Of a stretch of DNA of 64,000 nucleotides, positions 27,243 through 36,388 are shown one piece after another. Source of the DNA: Calothrix sp. PCC 6303 (GTDB taxonomy: Bacteria; Cyanobacteriota; Cyanobacteriia; Cyanobacteriales; Nostocaceae). Position 1 is the stretch's first letter, and every line of letters begins with the position of its first letter. The position numbers and the translations under genes were made by a program. Location of the stretch: positions 6,696,001 to 6,760,000 of the forward strand of contig NC_019751.1 in NCBI RefSeq assembly GCF_000317435.1, read 5' to 3'. The notes below the pieces were generated by a model. The model worked only from the letters and a program-made list of their open reading frames with translations, ran no database searches and was not told the DNA's origin.

Positions 27243-28013
27243 GTGGAAATTATCAACGAATTAAGAAAAGGTGGACCAGCGATGTACCCGTTGCTGGCTT
27301 TATCTGTTTTGACTGTAAGTGTAGTTTTTGAACGTCTGTGGTTTTGGTTACGGATATTGAACCAGGAGAAGGAAATTGTTACCCGTATATTGAGTGCAGC
27401 TAGTGAAAATTGGGGTTTAGCGAGGGATATCGCCCAGAGAGCTACGGATCAACCTATTGGTAGATTTCTATACGCGCCCTTGAGTTTGCCCAAGGCAGAT
27501 GTGGAAACCTTTAAACTTGCCTTAGAATCAAGCGCCGAGGATGAACTATCGGGAATGCGTAAGGGAGAGAAGTTTTTGGAAGCTGCGATCGCACTCGCGC
27601 CCCTGCTAGGATTATTTGGTACTGTTTGGGGACTTTATCAATCTTTGCGATCGCTTCGCATTGATGATGTGGTGCAAAAATCGGCTGAGGTGACAACCGG
27701 AATTGGAGAATCGCTAATTAGTACTGCGGCTGGGATGGTAGTTGCTATTGTTAGCTTGGTTTTTTACCGCTTATTTCAAGCATTTATCGTCAACCAAGTA
27801 CGTATTTTCCGCAAGGCGGGGAATGAGTTAGAGTTAATTTATCGTGAGTCTCCAGAACGTTTTGCCAGCAGTTTGGCAACATCTACGGCAATTACGGTTG
27901 AATCTAACCCCAACAACTTTGGTTTTCCCCGTCGTCCAGCTAAAAATAGATTCAGTTCTGATTCCCCAACTGAAATCTCCGATGAAACTAAACCTTCACA
28001 ACCGGAAAATTAA
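27243..28013 (+). CDS. exbB: MotA/TolQ/ExbB proton channel family protein
   Basis: This is a membrane proton-channel subunit that works with an ExbD/TolR partner encoded 76 bases downstream. Three transmembrane segments are visible (about 13-35, about 108-135 and about 150-180), including the conserved regions LAPLLGLFGTVWGL and IGESLISTAAGMVVAI. The start is GTG at 27243 with AGGAAAAAG upstream. The Pro/Ser-rich tail is not conserved in the family. No TonB gene or receptor is adjacent, so it could power either TonB-type uptake or Tol-type envelope functions. Confidence 0.9.
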   Translation: MEIINELRKGGPAMYPLLALSVLTVSVVFERLWFWLRILNQEKEIVTRILSAASENWGLARDIAQRATDQPIGRFLYAPLSLPKADVETFKLALESSAEDELSGMRKGEKFLEAAIALAPLLGLFGTVWGLYQSLRSLRIDDVVQKSAEVTTGIGESLISTAAGMVVAIVSLVFYRLFQAFIVNQVRIFRKAGNELELIYRESPERFASSLATSTAITVESNPNNFGFPRRPAKNRFSSDSPTEISDETKPSQPEN

Positions 28014-28089
28014 AACCAGATTTTTAATTACTCCTCACGACATGATTTAGTTAATTAATTATTTGTCAATTAGACATATACTTGAACCG

Positions 28090-28773
28090 ATGAAAATTAG
28101 TTCCCAAACCACAAGTGAAGATGCACAAGTCCAAATTATCCCGTTAATTGACGTTATTTTTTGTATTTTGACGTTTTTTATCTTGGCTGCATTACAGTTT
28201 TCTCGCAAAGAGGCTATTAAAGCGATTAATTTGGATTTACCCAAAGCCTCCACAGCAACCACATCACCAGCACTGCCAGGAGATACGAATAAGACTGATC
28301 CGCAGCGTTTAATTATCCACATTGACCCCATTAATCAACTTTATGTGATTGAGCCACAGGGACAAAGATTAATTACTCGTGAACAACTGCCGGGAGTCTT
28401 GGGAAATTACCTTAAACAAAACCCCAGTGGTACTTTACTTCTAAATGCAGCCCGTTCAGCCCAGTACAATGATGTAATTGAAACGCTAAATGTACTGCGC
28501 CAGGTAGGAGGCGATCGCGTATCCTTGGGAGTTATCCAAAATGCATCTGTAACTGAAGAACCTACTACCACCACCGCACCACCCGCACCACTTTTCCCCG
28601 CAAGTCCTGGAAGCGCACCCCAACTAGGCAATCCCCAACCAGCTATCCCCAATTTTCCCCCGACTACAAATACACAACCGGGGCAAAATGTCAACCCACA
28701 ATATGTTCCTAATTCTGGAGTTGCTCCAGTTCAGCCAGGAGTTCCAGTTCCTTCTAGTCCAAGTAGCCCTTAG
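28090..28773 (+). CDS. exbD: ExbD/TolR-family biopolymer transport protein
   Basis: This is the partner of the preceding channel protein. It has a short cytosolic N-terminus, one transmembrane helix (VQIIPLIDVIFCILTFFIL) carrying the functional Asp in LIDVIF, and a periplasmic ExbD fold (LIIHIDPINQLYV, LLLNAARSAQYNDVIETLNVLRQVG). The last ~70 residues are an unusual Pro/Thr/Asn-rich extension that may span the peptidoglycan. I chose ATG 28090 (MKISSQTTSEDAQ) over a TTG nine codons upstream because it matches family N-termini. Confidence 0.9.
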   Translation: MKISSQTTSEDAQVQIIPLIDVIFCILTFFILAALQFSRKEAIKAINLDLPKASTATTSPALPGDTNKTDPQRLIIHIDPINQLYVIEPQGQRLITREQLPGVLGNYLKQNPSGTLLLNAARSAQYNDVIETLNVLRQVGGDRVSLGVIQNASVTEEPTTTTAPPAPLFPASPGSAPQLGNPQPAIPNFPPTTNTQPGQNVNPQYVPNSGVAPVQPGVPVPSSPSSP

Positions 28774-28786
28774 TGTTGACAGTTTA

Positions 28787-28839
28787 TAGCAGATTTCAGG
28801 TGAAGTGAAATACACTCAGATAATGCCTGAAATCTGCTA
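28787..28839. repeat. 14-bp inverted repeat after exbD
   Basis: TAGCAGATTTCAGG (28787-28800) pairs perfectly with CCTGAAATCTGCTA (28826-28839) across 25 bases. It lies 13 bases after the exbD stop and could act as a terminator or mRNA stabiliser, or be a small mobile repeat; there is no T-run. Confidence 0.65.
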
Positions 28840-28926
28840 CATATTGCCTAATTTCACCGTTCACAGCTAACTTTTATCTCTAAATTTAAATTTTATGATT
28901 GCTTCAACCAAATAATAGGTTGAACA

Positions 28927-29289
28927 ATGAATATCACATCAATTTTAGTTGCTTGGCTAGTCACCTCAGCCAGTTTTTTTGTTATTAGTAAACTACCAAT
29001 TGGAGTAGATATTGATAGCCCAGATAAAACATTTGTTTCGGCTGCTGTACTAGGTATCATATCAGCATTAGTTAGACCATTATTGAGCTTTATATTTCAA
29101 GTTCCCAATGCTTTAACATTTAATATTTTTCCCGCATTTTTCACATTTGCAATCTCAGCAATGTGCTTTGGACTTGCAGCTTCTTTTGTCCAGGGCTTTC
29201 GTCTGCGTTTTGGAGCCTGGAGTGCTATTTTAGGAGCATTTTCACTATCTGTTGTGACAAACCTAATTTATCAAATTATACCTTTCTAA
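28927..29289 (+). CDS. Phage_holin_4_2-like four-helix membrane protein
   Basis: This 120-residue, almost wholly hydrophobic protein has four predicted transmembrane helices and the family's LGIISALVRPLLSFI and LPIGVDID-like features. The name derives from a mycobacteriophage holin-like superfamily, but chromosomal cyanobacterial members are not phage genes as far as is known. Function is unknown. The gap that follows (29290-29505) is an A/T-rich run of near-repeats of the TTCTAATT type. Confidence 0.8.
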   Translation: MNITSILVAWLVTSASFFVISKLPIGVDIDSPDKTFVSAAVLGIISALVRPLLSFIFQVPNALTFNIFPAFFTFAISAMCFGLAASFVQGFRLRFGAWSAILGAFSLSVVTNLIYQIIPF

Positions 29290-29505
29290 AATCATTAACT
29301 AGAGTTTAGAGGAAGGAGGGAAAATACAGAATGTAGAAGATCAATAGGTTTTTCCTGCTAACTCATCAGAGCGTAATCTTGAACTCCAAATTTTGAATCT
29401 TGAGTTCTAATTTGTAATTCCGAGTTTTCTATTTTGAGTTATTAATTCTAAATTCTAAATTTCCCATTCCCTAAACTTGTCATCAGTTTTCAGTTATCTT
29501 AATTT

Positions 29506-30213
29506 TCACTGCTCACTGCTAGGAGTTGCGGCAACACTTGATTTTTGTTGAGCGCGTTGCTCGCGTTTTTTGCGATCTGCTGCTAGCATATCTGCCATCA
29601 CCACCATCGCTTGTGCCATTTTATCTAGATTGGAGCGATATAGATCTAAATCCTTGCTGAGTTTGTCCTCGGAGATATTTAAACCTTTGGCAATGCTAAC
29701 TAAGGCATCATTACGCTGCTTTTCATCCTTGACAGTTTCTGGACTAGCAGCTTCTAGGAGTGAGAACAAGCCAATAGCAAACAAGCGACTATACTTGAAT
29801 TTGGGATTGGATGCGATCGCGTCCAACTGATTTTGCAATTCACCTGCATTATCAAAGCGCTTTGCTCGACTCAAACAACTAATCAAATCACCGACAGACA
29901 TACTTGCTGCTACATCTTTTAAGCTGTGAGCTTCTTGCTTGATTTTTTGGGTATCAATTTCAACAGACTGACACAAAGCATGAAAAAGCTGCTCTTTATC
30001 TTTTTCTGGATCATAACCCTGCATGAACCGCTCGAATGCTGTGGCAACACCTAAAGCATAAATCGGATTGTAAGTAAAATCAGTATTTACAGAAAGCAGG
30101 TGCATTTCCACCATTAACTCTTCCACAACCCGGCGGTAAATGGTGTTGATGGGGCGAGTATGGATACTATAGAAAGTCTTTTTTGTATCGGAGACAGTAC
30201 GAACGTTATTCAC
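29506..30213 (-). CDS. thf1: Thylakoid formation protein Thf1/Psb29
   Basis: Psb29/Thf1 assists photosystem II biogenesis and repair and stabilises FtsH2/FtsH3 complexes in cyanobacteria. The 235-residue helical protein begins MNNVRTVSDTKKTFYSIHTRPINTIYRRVVEELMVEMHLL and contains the conserved FTYNPIYALGVATAFERFM segment. The C-terminus is a coiled, Lys/Arg/Gln-rich tail (RKKREQRAQQ). The length is typical and the gene stands alone, transcribed divergently from cpcT. Confidence 0.95.
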   Translation of the reverse strand: MNNVRTVSDTKKTFYSIHTRPINTIYRRVVEELMVEMHLLSVNTDFTYNPIYALGVATAFERFMQGYDPEKDKEQLFHALCQSVEIDTQKIKQEAHSLKDVAASMSVGDLISCLSRAKRFDNAGELQNQLDAIASNPKFKYSRLFAIGLFSLLEAASPETVKDEKQRNDALVSIAKGLNISEDKLSKDLDLYRSNLDKMAQAMVVMADMLAADRKKREQRAQQKSSVAATPSSEQ

Positions 30214-30453
30214 AAAGTTAATTATAGGGCGACGTATGTTTATTCTCTCGCTATTGAGGCGAGTTTGCCAAGTTACAGTAAATTGACATAGGCTGAGTAT
30301 TAGTTGCTATCGAAACCAATAATTACTTCTTATTGATTCAACTTGTAATAGGATAATTACAAATAGAACCAAAACAATCACTTAGGGCTTGATCCCCATA
30401 TCGAACACAACTACTCAGCAACAATAATACATCATAACGAATAATTAACTATT

Positions 30454-31056
30454 ATGAACTGCTCCTCCCAGTTGCTCACTCTCGGTAATTATCTAGCTGG
30501 CGAATTCGATAATAGCAAGCAATCCCTAGCTGAACCTGCTTGGTTTGTACATTTGCGTTTATGGCATATACCTGTACCATTATTTCCCGAAGATAGTATC
30601 ACTTTCTTTGCGGAACAGGCTAATATTGTTAACTTGGATCAACCCTATCGTCAGCGTATTATTCGTATCCGTCAGGTAGGTAATGTCGAATCTTCACTAC
30701 AAGTTCAGTATTATGCATTGAAAGACTATATTTCTTTAGTTGGTGCTGGAAAAGAGCCTGGTAGACTAAAAAATCTGACTCCAGATGATTTAGAAGATTT
30801 ACCAGGTTGTGTATTGGAAGTAGAAATTAAAGAAACATCACATCACTTACAGTTTATTGCCACACCAGTCGCAAATAGCATTTGCAGCTTTAGATACAAC
30901 GGTAATATAGTAAGGGTTTCACTCGGATTCGAGGTAACGCAAGAAGAGCTTAAGACCTACGACAAAGGTATAGATCCAGAAACTGGTAGAGCAACTTGGG
31001 GAGCAATTTTAGGACCATATCACTATCAAAAACGAAAGCAATCGTCCCTCTCTTAA
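30454..31056 (+). CDS. cpcT: CpcT/CpeT-type phycobiliprotein chromophore lyase
   Basis: T-type lyases attach phycocyanobilin to Cys-153 of the phycocyanin beta subunit. The 200-aa protein has the family's LGNYLAGEFDN start, WFVHLRLWHIPVPLF and SITFFAEQANIVNLDQPYRQR, and the C-terminal DPETGRATWGAILGPYHY. It could also be a paralogue with different specificity (CpeT-like). No SD sequence is obvious before the ATG. It is isolated from phycocyanin structural genes in this window. Confidence 0.9.
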   Translation: MNCSSQLLTLGNYLAGEFDNSKQSLAEPAWFVHLRLWHIPVPLFPEDSITFFAEQANIVNLDQPYRQRIIRIRQVGNVESSLQVQYYALKDYISLVGAGKEPGRLKNLTPDDLEDLPGCVLEVEIKETSHHLQFIATPVANSICSFRYNGNIVRVSLGFEVTQEELKTYDKGIDPETGRATWGAILGPYHYQKRKQSSLS

Positions 31057-31198
31057 AATTCCCTTAAAATTAATAACAAATTCAAGGTAGTGCAGCACTG
31101 ATAAAAATAGGGAACAGTGTGAATATAGGAAAAATTTAGCTCTTCAACACTTTGTCTATTCTGAGTTCCGAAACCATGCACTACTTGTAGTCAATCAA

Positions 31199-31570
31199 CT
31201 AACTAGCAATAATATTACGAGGTACACCTTCCAAAGCCTCTTCCTCAGTCTCGAAAATTTCAAAAACTGTGTCCATCATCGTGACTTCAAATACCAGCTT
31301 TGCTTCAGGATGGACATTACAAATACGAAAACTACCTTTAACCTTATCTGCATCTCGCATTCCGGCAACAAGAGAGGTTAAACCAGAACTATCAATAAAG
31401 TTAACCTGACTCAGATTAACCACAACATGATGACTAAGTTTAGAAATACATTCTTGTAATTTAAGACGAAATTGCCAAGCTGTAGTGATGTCCAGACGAC
31501 CAGTTGGTGTCAAAACAATCACAGTATTACCATCTTGGCTAGTATAAGATTTTTGCTCGATATGAATCAC
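31199..31570 (-). CDS. STAS-domain anti-sigma-factor antagonist
   Basis: This single STAS domain protein (about 123 aa) has the phospho-acceptor loop NFIDSSGLTSLVAGM. Such proteins regulate anti-sigma/switch kinases by partner binding controlled by Ser phosphorylation. I place the start at GTG 31570 (reading VIHIEQKSYTSQDGN) with GGGGAAG upstream; the frame also allows GTG at 31588. No kinase or phosphatase gene is adjacent. Confidence 0.88.
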   Translation of the reverse strand: MIHIEQKSYTSQDGNTVIVLTPTGRLDITTAWQFRLKLQECISKLSHHVVVNLSQVNFIDSSGLTSLVAGMRDADKVKGSFRICNVHPEAKLVFEVTMMDTVFEIFETEEEALEGVPRNIIAS

Positions 31571-32037
31571 TGATCTTCCCCTTGACACTCTTAACTAAAA
31601 TTAGATGCGGTTTCTAAGTAAAGCCCAGAATGGGTTAAGACCGCAAAGATTACTTTCCATAGCAACATTTATATCCTTTTATGACCCGAAACACCAGTAT
31701 AACAAAAGTAATATTTTTGCCACTATAAAATTTTCATTTTATCAAAGGTAAAGTGTATCACTTGGAGATAATTTGATTTTCAGAACCAAGAAATTTAGCA
31801 AAAACAGCTTAGTTAATCAAATATCTTACTGGCTTGTCGGATGCGTACCAGCATTGTAATACTAGAAAAATTCTCAAGAAAAATTCTCGCAGTGAAATCT
31901 GAAGATAAAGCTGTGTAGACTTTTGTTCCTTTATTCACGCTCTATCCGGTATATGAGTCAGTCACTAACCCTTTTAATATTTGGAGTTAGTGGTTGACTA
32001 GTGCATTTTTAACTGACCTTTTGGCAGTTTTCTATCG
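31571..32037. other. Intergenic region between the STAS gene and hemF
   Basis: About 470 bases are gene-free. AT-rich leader and promoter sequence for the STAS gene lies at the left; the rest shows no repeat, RNA or hairpin that I can support. Confidence 0.5.
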
Positions 32038-33075
32038 CTATTTATGCCAATTAGCCCAATCTTGGGGCTTGAGGAAGGTTTCGTATAATTCAGCTTCAGG
32101 AGTATTGGGTTCAGGTTTGTACCCATACTCCCAACGAACTAACGGTGGTAGGGACATGAGGATTGATTCGGTGCGTCCATTGGTTTGTAAACCAAAGATA
32201 GTACCTCTGTCAAAAACCAAGTTAAATTCTACATATCGACCCCGACGGTAAAGTTGAAAATCTCGCTCACGTTCACCGTACTCAGTTGATTGACGTTTTT
32301 CAACTATGGGAACATATGCAGGCAAGAAAGACTTACCACATTCTTGGGCAAATGCAAAGAGTTCTTCCCAAGTACGGGTTGGTGGCGTGCCAATTTGATT
32401 GTTATAAATTGCTGCTGAACTATCTATGTGGGGACCACGATACAAATCTCCGGTTCCGTCTTGATAATCAAAGAAAATACCGCCGATACCGCGTGTTTCG
32501 TCCCGATGCTTCAGATAAAAGTATTCGTCGCACCAACGCTTAAATATTGGGTAATATTCTGAGTGATGGCGATCGCAAGCTGTTTTAAAAGTTTGGTGGA
32601 AATGAGTTGCATCTTCGGCAAAAGGATAGTAGGGAGTTAAATCGGCACCACCACCAAACCACCATACAGGACCTGCTTCAAAGTAGCGATAATTGAGGTG
32701 AACTGTTGGGATATAAGGGTTACGGGGGTGGAGAACCAAAGAAGTTCCAGTTACATAAAAGTTATGTCCTTTAGCTTCGGGACGTTGGGTGAGGATTGAT
32801 GGAGGTAGTTCGTCACCCCAAACCTCGGAAAAGCCCACACCAGCTTTCTCGAAAATATTACCCTCTGACATAATACGCGATCGCCCACCGCCACCTTCTG
32901 CACGTTCCCAATGATCTTCTTTGAACTTAGCCTTGCCATCGACTTGTTCTAGCTTTTGGGTAATGTCATCTTGCAACTGACGCATAAACTGACTGACTCG
33001 TGTTTTCGCGTCAGATGGCGGTAGAGATCTGGTTGATTGCCCTTGTACAGCGGGAGAATGGGAGTTAGTCAGCAT
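32038..33075 (-). CDS. hemF: Oxygen-dependent coproporphyrinogen III oxidase
   Basis: HemF carries out oxidative decarboxylation of coproporphyrinogen III to protoporphyrinogen IX, feeding heme, chlorophyll and bilin synthesis. The 345-aa sequence shows the family core: [55 protein letters not shown] and [20 protein letters not shown]. The Ser/Pro-rich N-terminal ~25 residues are less conserved. Start ATG 33075 reads [14 protein letters not shown]. The metabolically related chlH lies elsewhere in the window. Confidence 0.97.
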   Translation of the reverse strand: MLTNSHSPAVQGQSTRSLPPSDAKTRVSQFMRQLQDDITQKLEQVDGKAKFKEDHWERAEGGGGRSRIMSEGNIFEKAGVGFSEVWGDELPPSILTQRPEAKGHNFYVTGTSLVLHPRNPYIPTVHLNYRYFEAGPVWWFGGGADLTPYYPFAEDATHFHQTFKTACDRHHSEYYPIFKRWCDEYFYLKHRDETRGIGGIFFDYQDGTGDLYRGPHIDSSAAIYNNQIGTPPTRTWEELFAFAQECGKSFLPAYVPIVEKRQSTEYGERERDFQLYRRGRYVEFNLVFDRGTIFGLQTNGRTESILMSLPPLVRWEYGYKPEPNTPEAELYETFLKPQDWANWHK

Positions 33076-33561
33076 AAATTTTGAAACCTAAAATTACAAT
33101 TTCCACCAATAAACTTTTTTTATCTAAAGTTTGGCAAAAGTTATGAGTCAGCCTGAGCGGCAACCTCTCAGCTTTCCCAGCGACTTTCATGTCGGCACCA
33201 GCGTTGACACACTAAAATTTGACACGATGATTTAACATCATCAAAATCATTGTCCCTCAAATTGTGTATGGACTTGTGTACGATTTATTTTTTTTAGACA
33301 AGTTTGTGTGAATATTTTTGTTATAAACACTGACTGGTGAGGAATGAGGAGAAATACTTCAGGTTTTGATTTCTACATAATGCTTAATAAAGCTCAATAT
33401 TTGTTCCTTAATTAATGATCATTCCGGCGAAAGTACTGGCTAAAAAGATAATTAGGAGCAATATATTTCGATTTTTACTTTAGGAAAATTTATATTTTTG
33501 CCTCCTGGTAAGATACGAATTGAATCCCAATGTGTGACTGTTCTTCCTTAAGGAGGAAGAT
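33076..33561. other. Intergenic region upstream of hemF
   Basis: This gap contains the hemF promoter. A small palindrome, GATGAT-N5-ATCATC, lies at about 33225-33241, near a TTTGACAC stretch that could be a promoter element. I see no gene until the small ORF at 33562. Confidence 0.5.
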
Positions 33562-33678
33562 ATGCCGATATCAACAAGCGTACTTATTAAAGTTGTTGTT
33601 AATTTTGCCAGTCCAGCACTCAGCCAAAATTTTCAAGTAAGCCGAATCAAACAAATGCTACTAGTAGGCGATGCGTGA
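33562..33678 (+). CDS. Small ORF (38 aa) with strong ribosome-binding site
   Basis: ATG at 33562 has an excellent SD (AAGGAGGAAGAT) and encodes MPISTSVLIKVVVNFASPAL then a short polar tail ending GDA. The SD lies within a hairpin: TCTTCCT pairs with AGGAAGA (33542-33559). The stop is about 76 bases before the next gene's preferred start. It may be a leader peptide or a real micro-protein; I do not recognise it. Confidence 0.4.
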   Translation: MPISTSVLIKVVVNFASPALSQNFQVSRIKQMLLVGDA

Positions 33679-33754
33679 AAAGTTGTGTATTGATCGTTGT
33701 TGATCCAGCCGAGGAGTGATCAGAAAGCCTGTAGCGATGAGGAGGGTTAGGAAA

Positions 33755-34279
33755 ATGCAGGGTTGGTGGTTAAAATTCATTCGCATTAAACGTCGTCGAT
33801 TTTGCGCCTCATTAGTGCGAACATATCGAGAAATTAGTCCGGCTTCTGTAGATGAACTTTGGCAAAAAGTAGTAGATTTAGCAGATGTGTCCTGGCACCC
33901 ACTTTTAAAAAGTACTAATGTTCCATACGGATTAGTACCTAAGCCAGGGTTAATCTTTCAGGCTGTAACTCGTTTATCACCAATTCCCATCCGTATCTTT
34001 GTTGAACGCGTTAACCCTAGGGAATTACTAAGTATTCGAGTTCTAGCAATTCCGGGTATCGAAGAACGTATTACATACCAAGTAGAATCCACAGTGTGTG
34101 GTACTTGTTTATCTTATTCAGTCACCCTACGAGGTTGGTTATCACCGTTGATTTGGTCATTTTCTCGTCCTTATGCCGATCGTGTGGCTCGTGCGCTGGT
34201 GGAATCGGCTGAAGAAGCTGCGTTGCAGGCAGTTTCAGGTCAGCGTAAATCTTTAAATGATAGTTGTTTTGATTTTTAG
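33755..34279 (+). CDS. SRPBCC-like (START/Bet v1 fold) protein
   Basis: A 174-aa protein follows a basic N-terminus (MQGWWLKFIRIKRRRF). The rest resembles polyketide-cyclase/SRPBCC proteins of cyanobacteria (REISPASVDELWQKVVDLADVSWHP, then beta strands, and a long C-terminal helix ADRVARALVESAEEAALQ). Such folds bind hydrophobic ligands; the ligand is unknown. I chose ATG 33755 because GGAGG lies about 9 bases upstream; GTG at 33716 is an alternative. The function call is moderate. Confidence 0.6.
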   Translation: MQGWWLKFIRIKRRRFCASLVRTYREISPASVDELWQKVVDLADVSWHPLLKSTNVPYGLVPKPGLIFQAVTRLSPIPIRIFVERVNPRELLSIRVLAIPGIEERITYQVESTVCGTCLSYSVTLRGWLSPLIWSFSRPYADRVARALVESAEEAALQAVSGQRKSLNDSCFDF

Positions 34280-34494
34280 CTGAAACAGCAGAACGACTAT
34301 ATTTAATTTTTTAATTTTGTGTAACCACCTAACTTTGGCAAAAATTCTGGAATACTTTCGCTTGACTTGGTAGCTAACTGTATTACTTAAAAATTTAGAT
34401 GCTTTAAACAGCTAATAAGCTCAGTATAAAAGTATTCCTTAAGAGTAGGGAAGATGTTTGAAGATATCACATACTATTGCCAAGGAGAATGCTC

Positions 34495-34788
34495 ATGACG
34501 GGTTTTTTGATATTATTTGCAGTTACGGTGGCGGTGTTACTGATTTTATTTGCTCCCAGGAGTTCCTCAAGAGGTCATAGAAGCAAATCCCAGAAGCGTT
34601 CTACTAAGAGACAGAACAATTTTTCTAGTACCGCTGGCTGGGAAGGTTTCAGTAACACCATTGATAGCGGTGGATATAGCAGTAGTTACGACGGTGGTGG
34701 ATACAGCAGTGGCTGTGACGGTGGCGGATATAGCAGCGGTTCTGACGGTGGTGGATATAGCAGTGGCTGCGACGGTGGTGGATATTAA
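34495..34788 (+). CDS. Small membrane-anchored Gly/Ser/Tyr-repeat protein
   Basis: The 97-residue protein has an N-terminal hydrophobic anchor (GFLILFAVTVAVLLILFAP), a basic Ser/Arg/Lys linker, and a C-terminal tail of about five repeats of the form GGYSS-x-x-DGG, with two copies carrying Cys. SD AAGGAG precedes ATG 34495 by 7 bases. A 14-codon ORF (34454-34498) overlaps this start as ATGA and may couple translation. The tail is encoded by near-identical tandem DNA repeats. Function is unknown; similar Gly/Tyr tails are seen in surface or stress proteins. Confidence 0.6.
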   Translation: MTGFLILFAVTVAVLLILFAPRSSSRGHRSKSQKRSTKRQNNFSSTAGWEGFSNTIDSGGYSSSYDGGGYSSGCDGGGYSSGSDGGGYSSGCDGGGY

Positions 34789-34848
34789 ATAAAGGCGATC
34801 GCCTGTTGATTTTATACCGGAAATCAAATTAAACTTCATTTTTAGGTA

Positions 34849-34885
34849 GACAGAGACCTCATCGTTTTACGGCGGGGTCTCTGTC
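34849..34885. terminator. Terminator-like hairpin
   Basis: GACAGAGACC (34849-34858) pairs perfectly with GGTCTCTGTC (34876-34885) across a 17-base loop containing a TTTT. It lies 60 bases after the Gly-repeat gene. Confidence 0.55.
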
Positions 34886-35019
34886 GCTTGGTGAAAGCGA
34901 TCGCATTGCTTCAACAATAAATCGTTATTTATTACTGTCCCGATGCCAGTTAAAATCCGAATTAGATAATAATTACTGTTTGTCTAAATTTGTTGCGGCA
35001 GTAGGGTGGAAAACACATA

Positions 35020-36090
35020 ATGAATAGTATCCTTAATTCTCAAGCAATTTTAGAAGTATTGCGACCAGTACAAGACCCAGAACTCCGCAAAAGTCTGGTG
35101 GAACTCAACATGATTCGCAATGTCACAGTTGAGGGTGGTAAGGTAAGTTTTACATTGGTACTTACAACACCTGCTTGTCCTCTGCGCGAATTTATTGTTG
35201 AAGACTGCCAAAAAGCAGTAAAAACCCTCCCAGGTGTTACGGATGTGGCTGTAGAAGTAACTGCGGAAACACCAAAACAAAAAGATTTGCCCAATCGCAA
35301 TAGCGTACCCGGTGTCAAAAACATTATTGCGGTATCTAGCGGAAAAGGTGGTGTTGGGAAAAGCACCATCGCGGTGAATGTGGCGGTAGCACTTGCACAA
35401 ACAGGTGCCAAAGTTGGCTTACTGGATGCGGATATTTACGGTCCTAATGACCCGACAATGTTAGGACTAAGTGACGCTGCAATTGTAGTGCGACCGCATG
35501 AAGGCAAGGACATACTAGAACCAGCCTTTAACCACGGAGTCAAGCTAGTTTCTATGGGGTTTTTAATTGACCGAGATCAACCTGTAATTTGGCGCGGACC
35601 AATGTTAAATGGGGTGATTCGTCAATTTCTTTACCAAGTAGAATGGGGAGAACTAGATTATTTAATTGTTGATATGCCTCCTGGTACAGGGGATGCCCAA
35701 TTAACCCTCACCCAAGCAGTACCGATGGCAGGTGCCGTAATTGTCACCACACCGCAAACAGTAGCCCTGTTGGATTCACGCAAAGGTTTAAAAATGTTCC
35801 AGCAGCTAAATGTTCCTGTTTTGGGAATCGTGGAAAACATGAGTTACTTTATCCCCCCCGATATGCCCGATAAAAAATATGACATATTTGGTTCTGGTGG
35901 AGGTTCCAAAACTGCGGCAGAACTGGGTGTACCATTACTTGGGTGTGTACCCCTAGAAATTTCTACCAGAATCGGTGGTGATACGGGTGTACCAATAGTG
36001 GTGGGAGAACCCGATTCAGCCAGTGCTTCTGCCTTGAGAGCGATCGCACTAGCCATCGCAGGTAAAGTATCGGTTGTAGCTTTATCCTAA
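35020..36090 (+). CDS. mrp: Mrp/NBP35-type P-loop Fe-S cluster carrier
   Basis: The 356-aa protein combines an N-terminal MIP18/DUF59 domain (about 8-82, with C53 and C63) and an Mrp ATPase domain with deviant Walker A SGKGGVGKST at 107-116, DADIYGPNDP and DMPPGTGDAQLTL. Members bind and transfer Fe-S clusters. The cluster-binding CxxC that most bacterial Mrp/ApbC proteins carry near the C-terminus (after ENMSYF) is absent; the segment reads IPPDMPDKKYDIFGSGGG. This may be usual for the cyanobacterial branch. A terminator hairpin follows at 36234. Confidence 0.92.
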   Translation: MNSILNSQAILEVLRPVQDPELRKSLVELNMIRNVTVEGGKVSFTLVLTTPACPLREFIVEDCQKAVKTLPGVTDVAVEVTAETPKQKDLPNRNSVPGVKNIIAVSSGKGGVGKSTIAVNVAVALAQTGAKVGLLDADIYGPNDPTMLGLSDAAIVVRPHEGKDILEPAFNHGVKLVSMGFLIDRDQPVIWRGPMLNGVIRQFLYQVEWGELDYLIVDMPPGTGDAQLTLTQAVPMAGAVIVTTPQTVALLDSRKGLKMFQQLNVPVLGIVENMSYFIPPDMPDKKYDIFGSGGGSKTAAELGVPLLGCVPLEISTRIGGDTGVPIVVGEPDSASASALRAIALAIAGKVSVVALS

Positions 36091-36233
36091 AAGTTTGATT
36101 TTTGTCTGGTTCCCAGTGCTTGAGCTGGGAATACAGACTTTATCAAGGGGCTAAATTTAAAACTATGTAGATGATGTTTAATAAGTAATATTTAATCGAG
36201 ATTTAGTAAAAACCTTCTCAGGGCTACATCCAC

Positions 36234-36260
36234 TGGAACAAACAAAATAGTATTGTTCCA
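36234..36260 (+). terminator. mrp: Rho-independent terminator after mrp
   Basis: TGGAACAA (36234-36241) pairs with TTGTTCCA (36253-36260) around an 11-base loop, followed by ATTTTATTG. It lies 144 bases after the mrp stop. Nothing else is visible in the 36091-36388 gap. Confidence 0.6.
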
Positions 36261-36388
36261 ATTTTATTGATTAAATTATTTTAAGTATATTTACTTGAAA
36301 TACGTATCCACAAAAACCACAGAGCGCAGTTGAGGCGCGCTATTTTATATTCATACATAAATAATAAAATCTAAAATCACACAGAATA

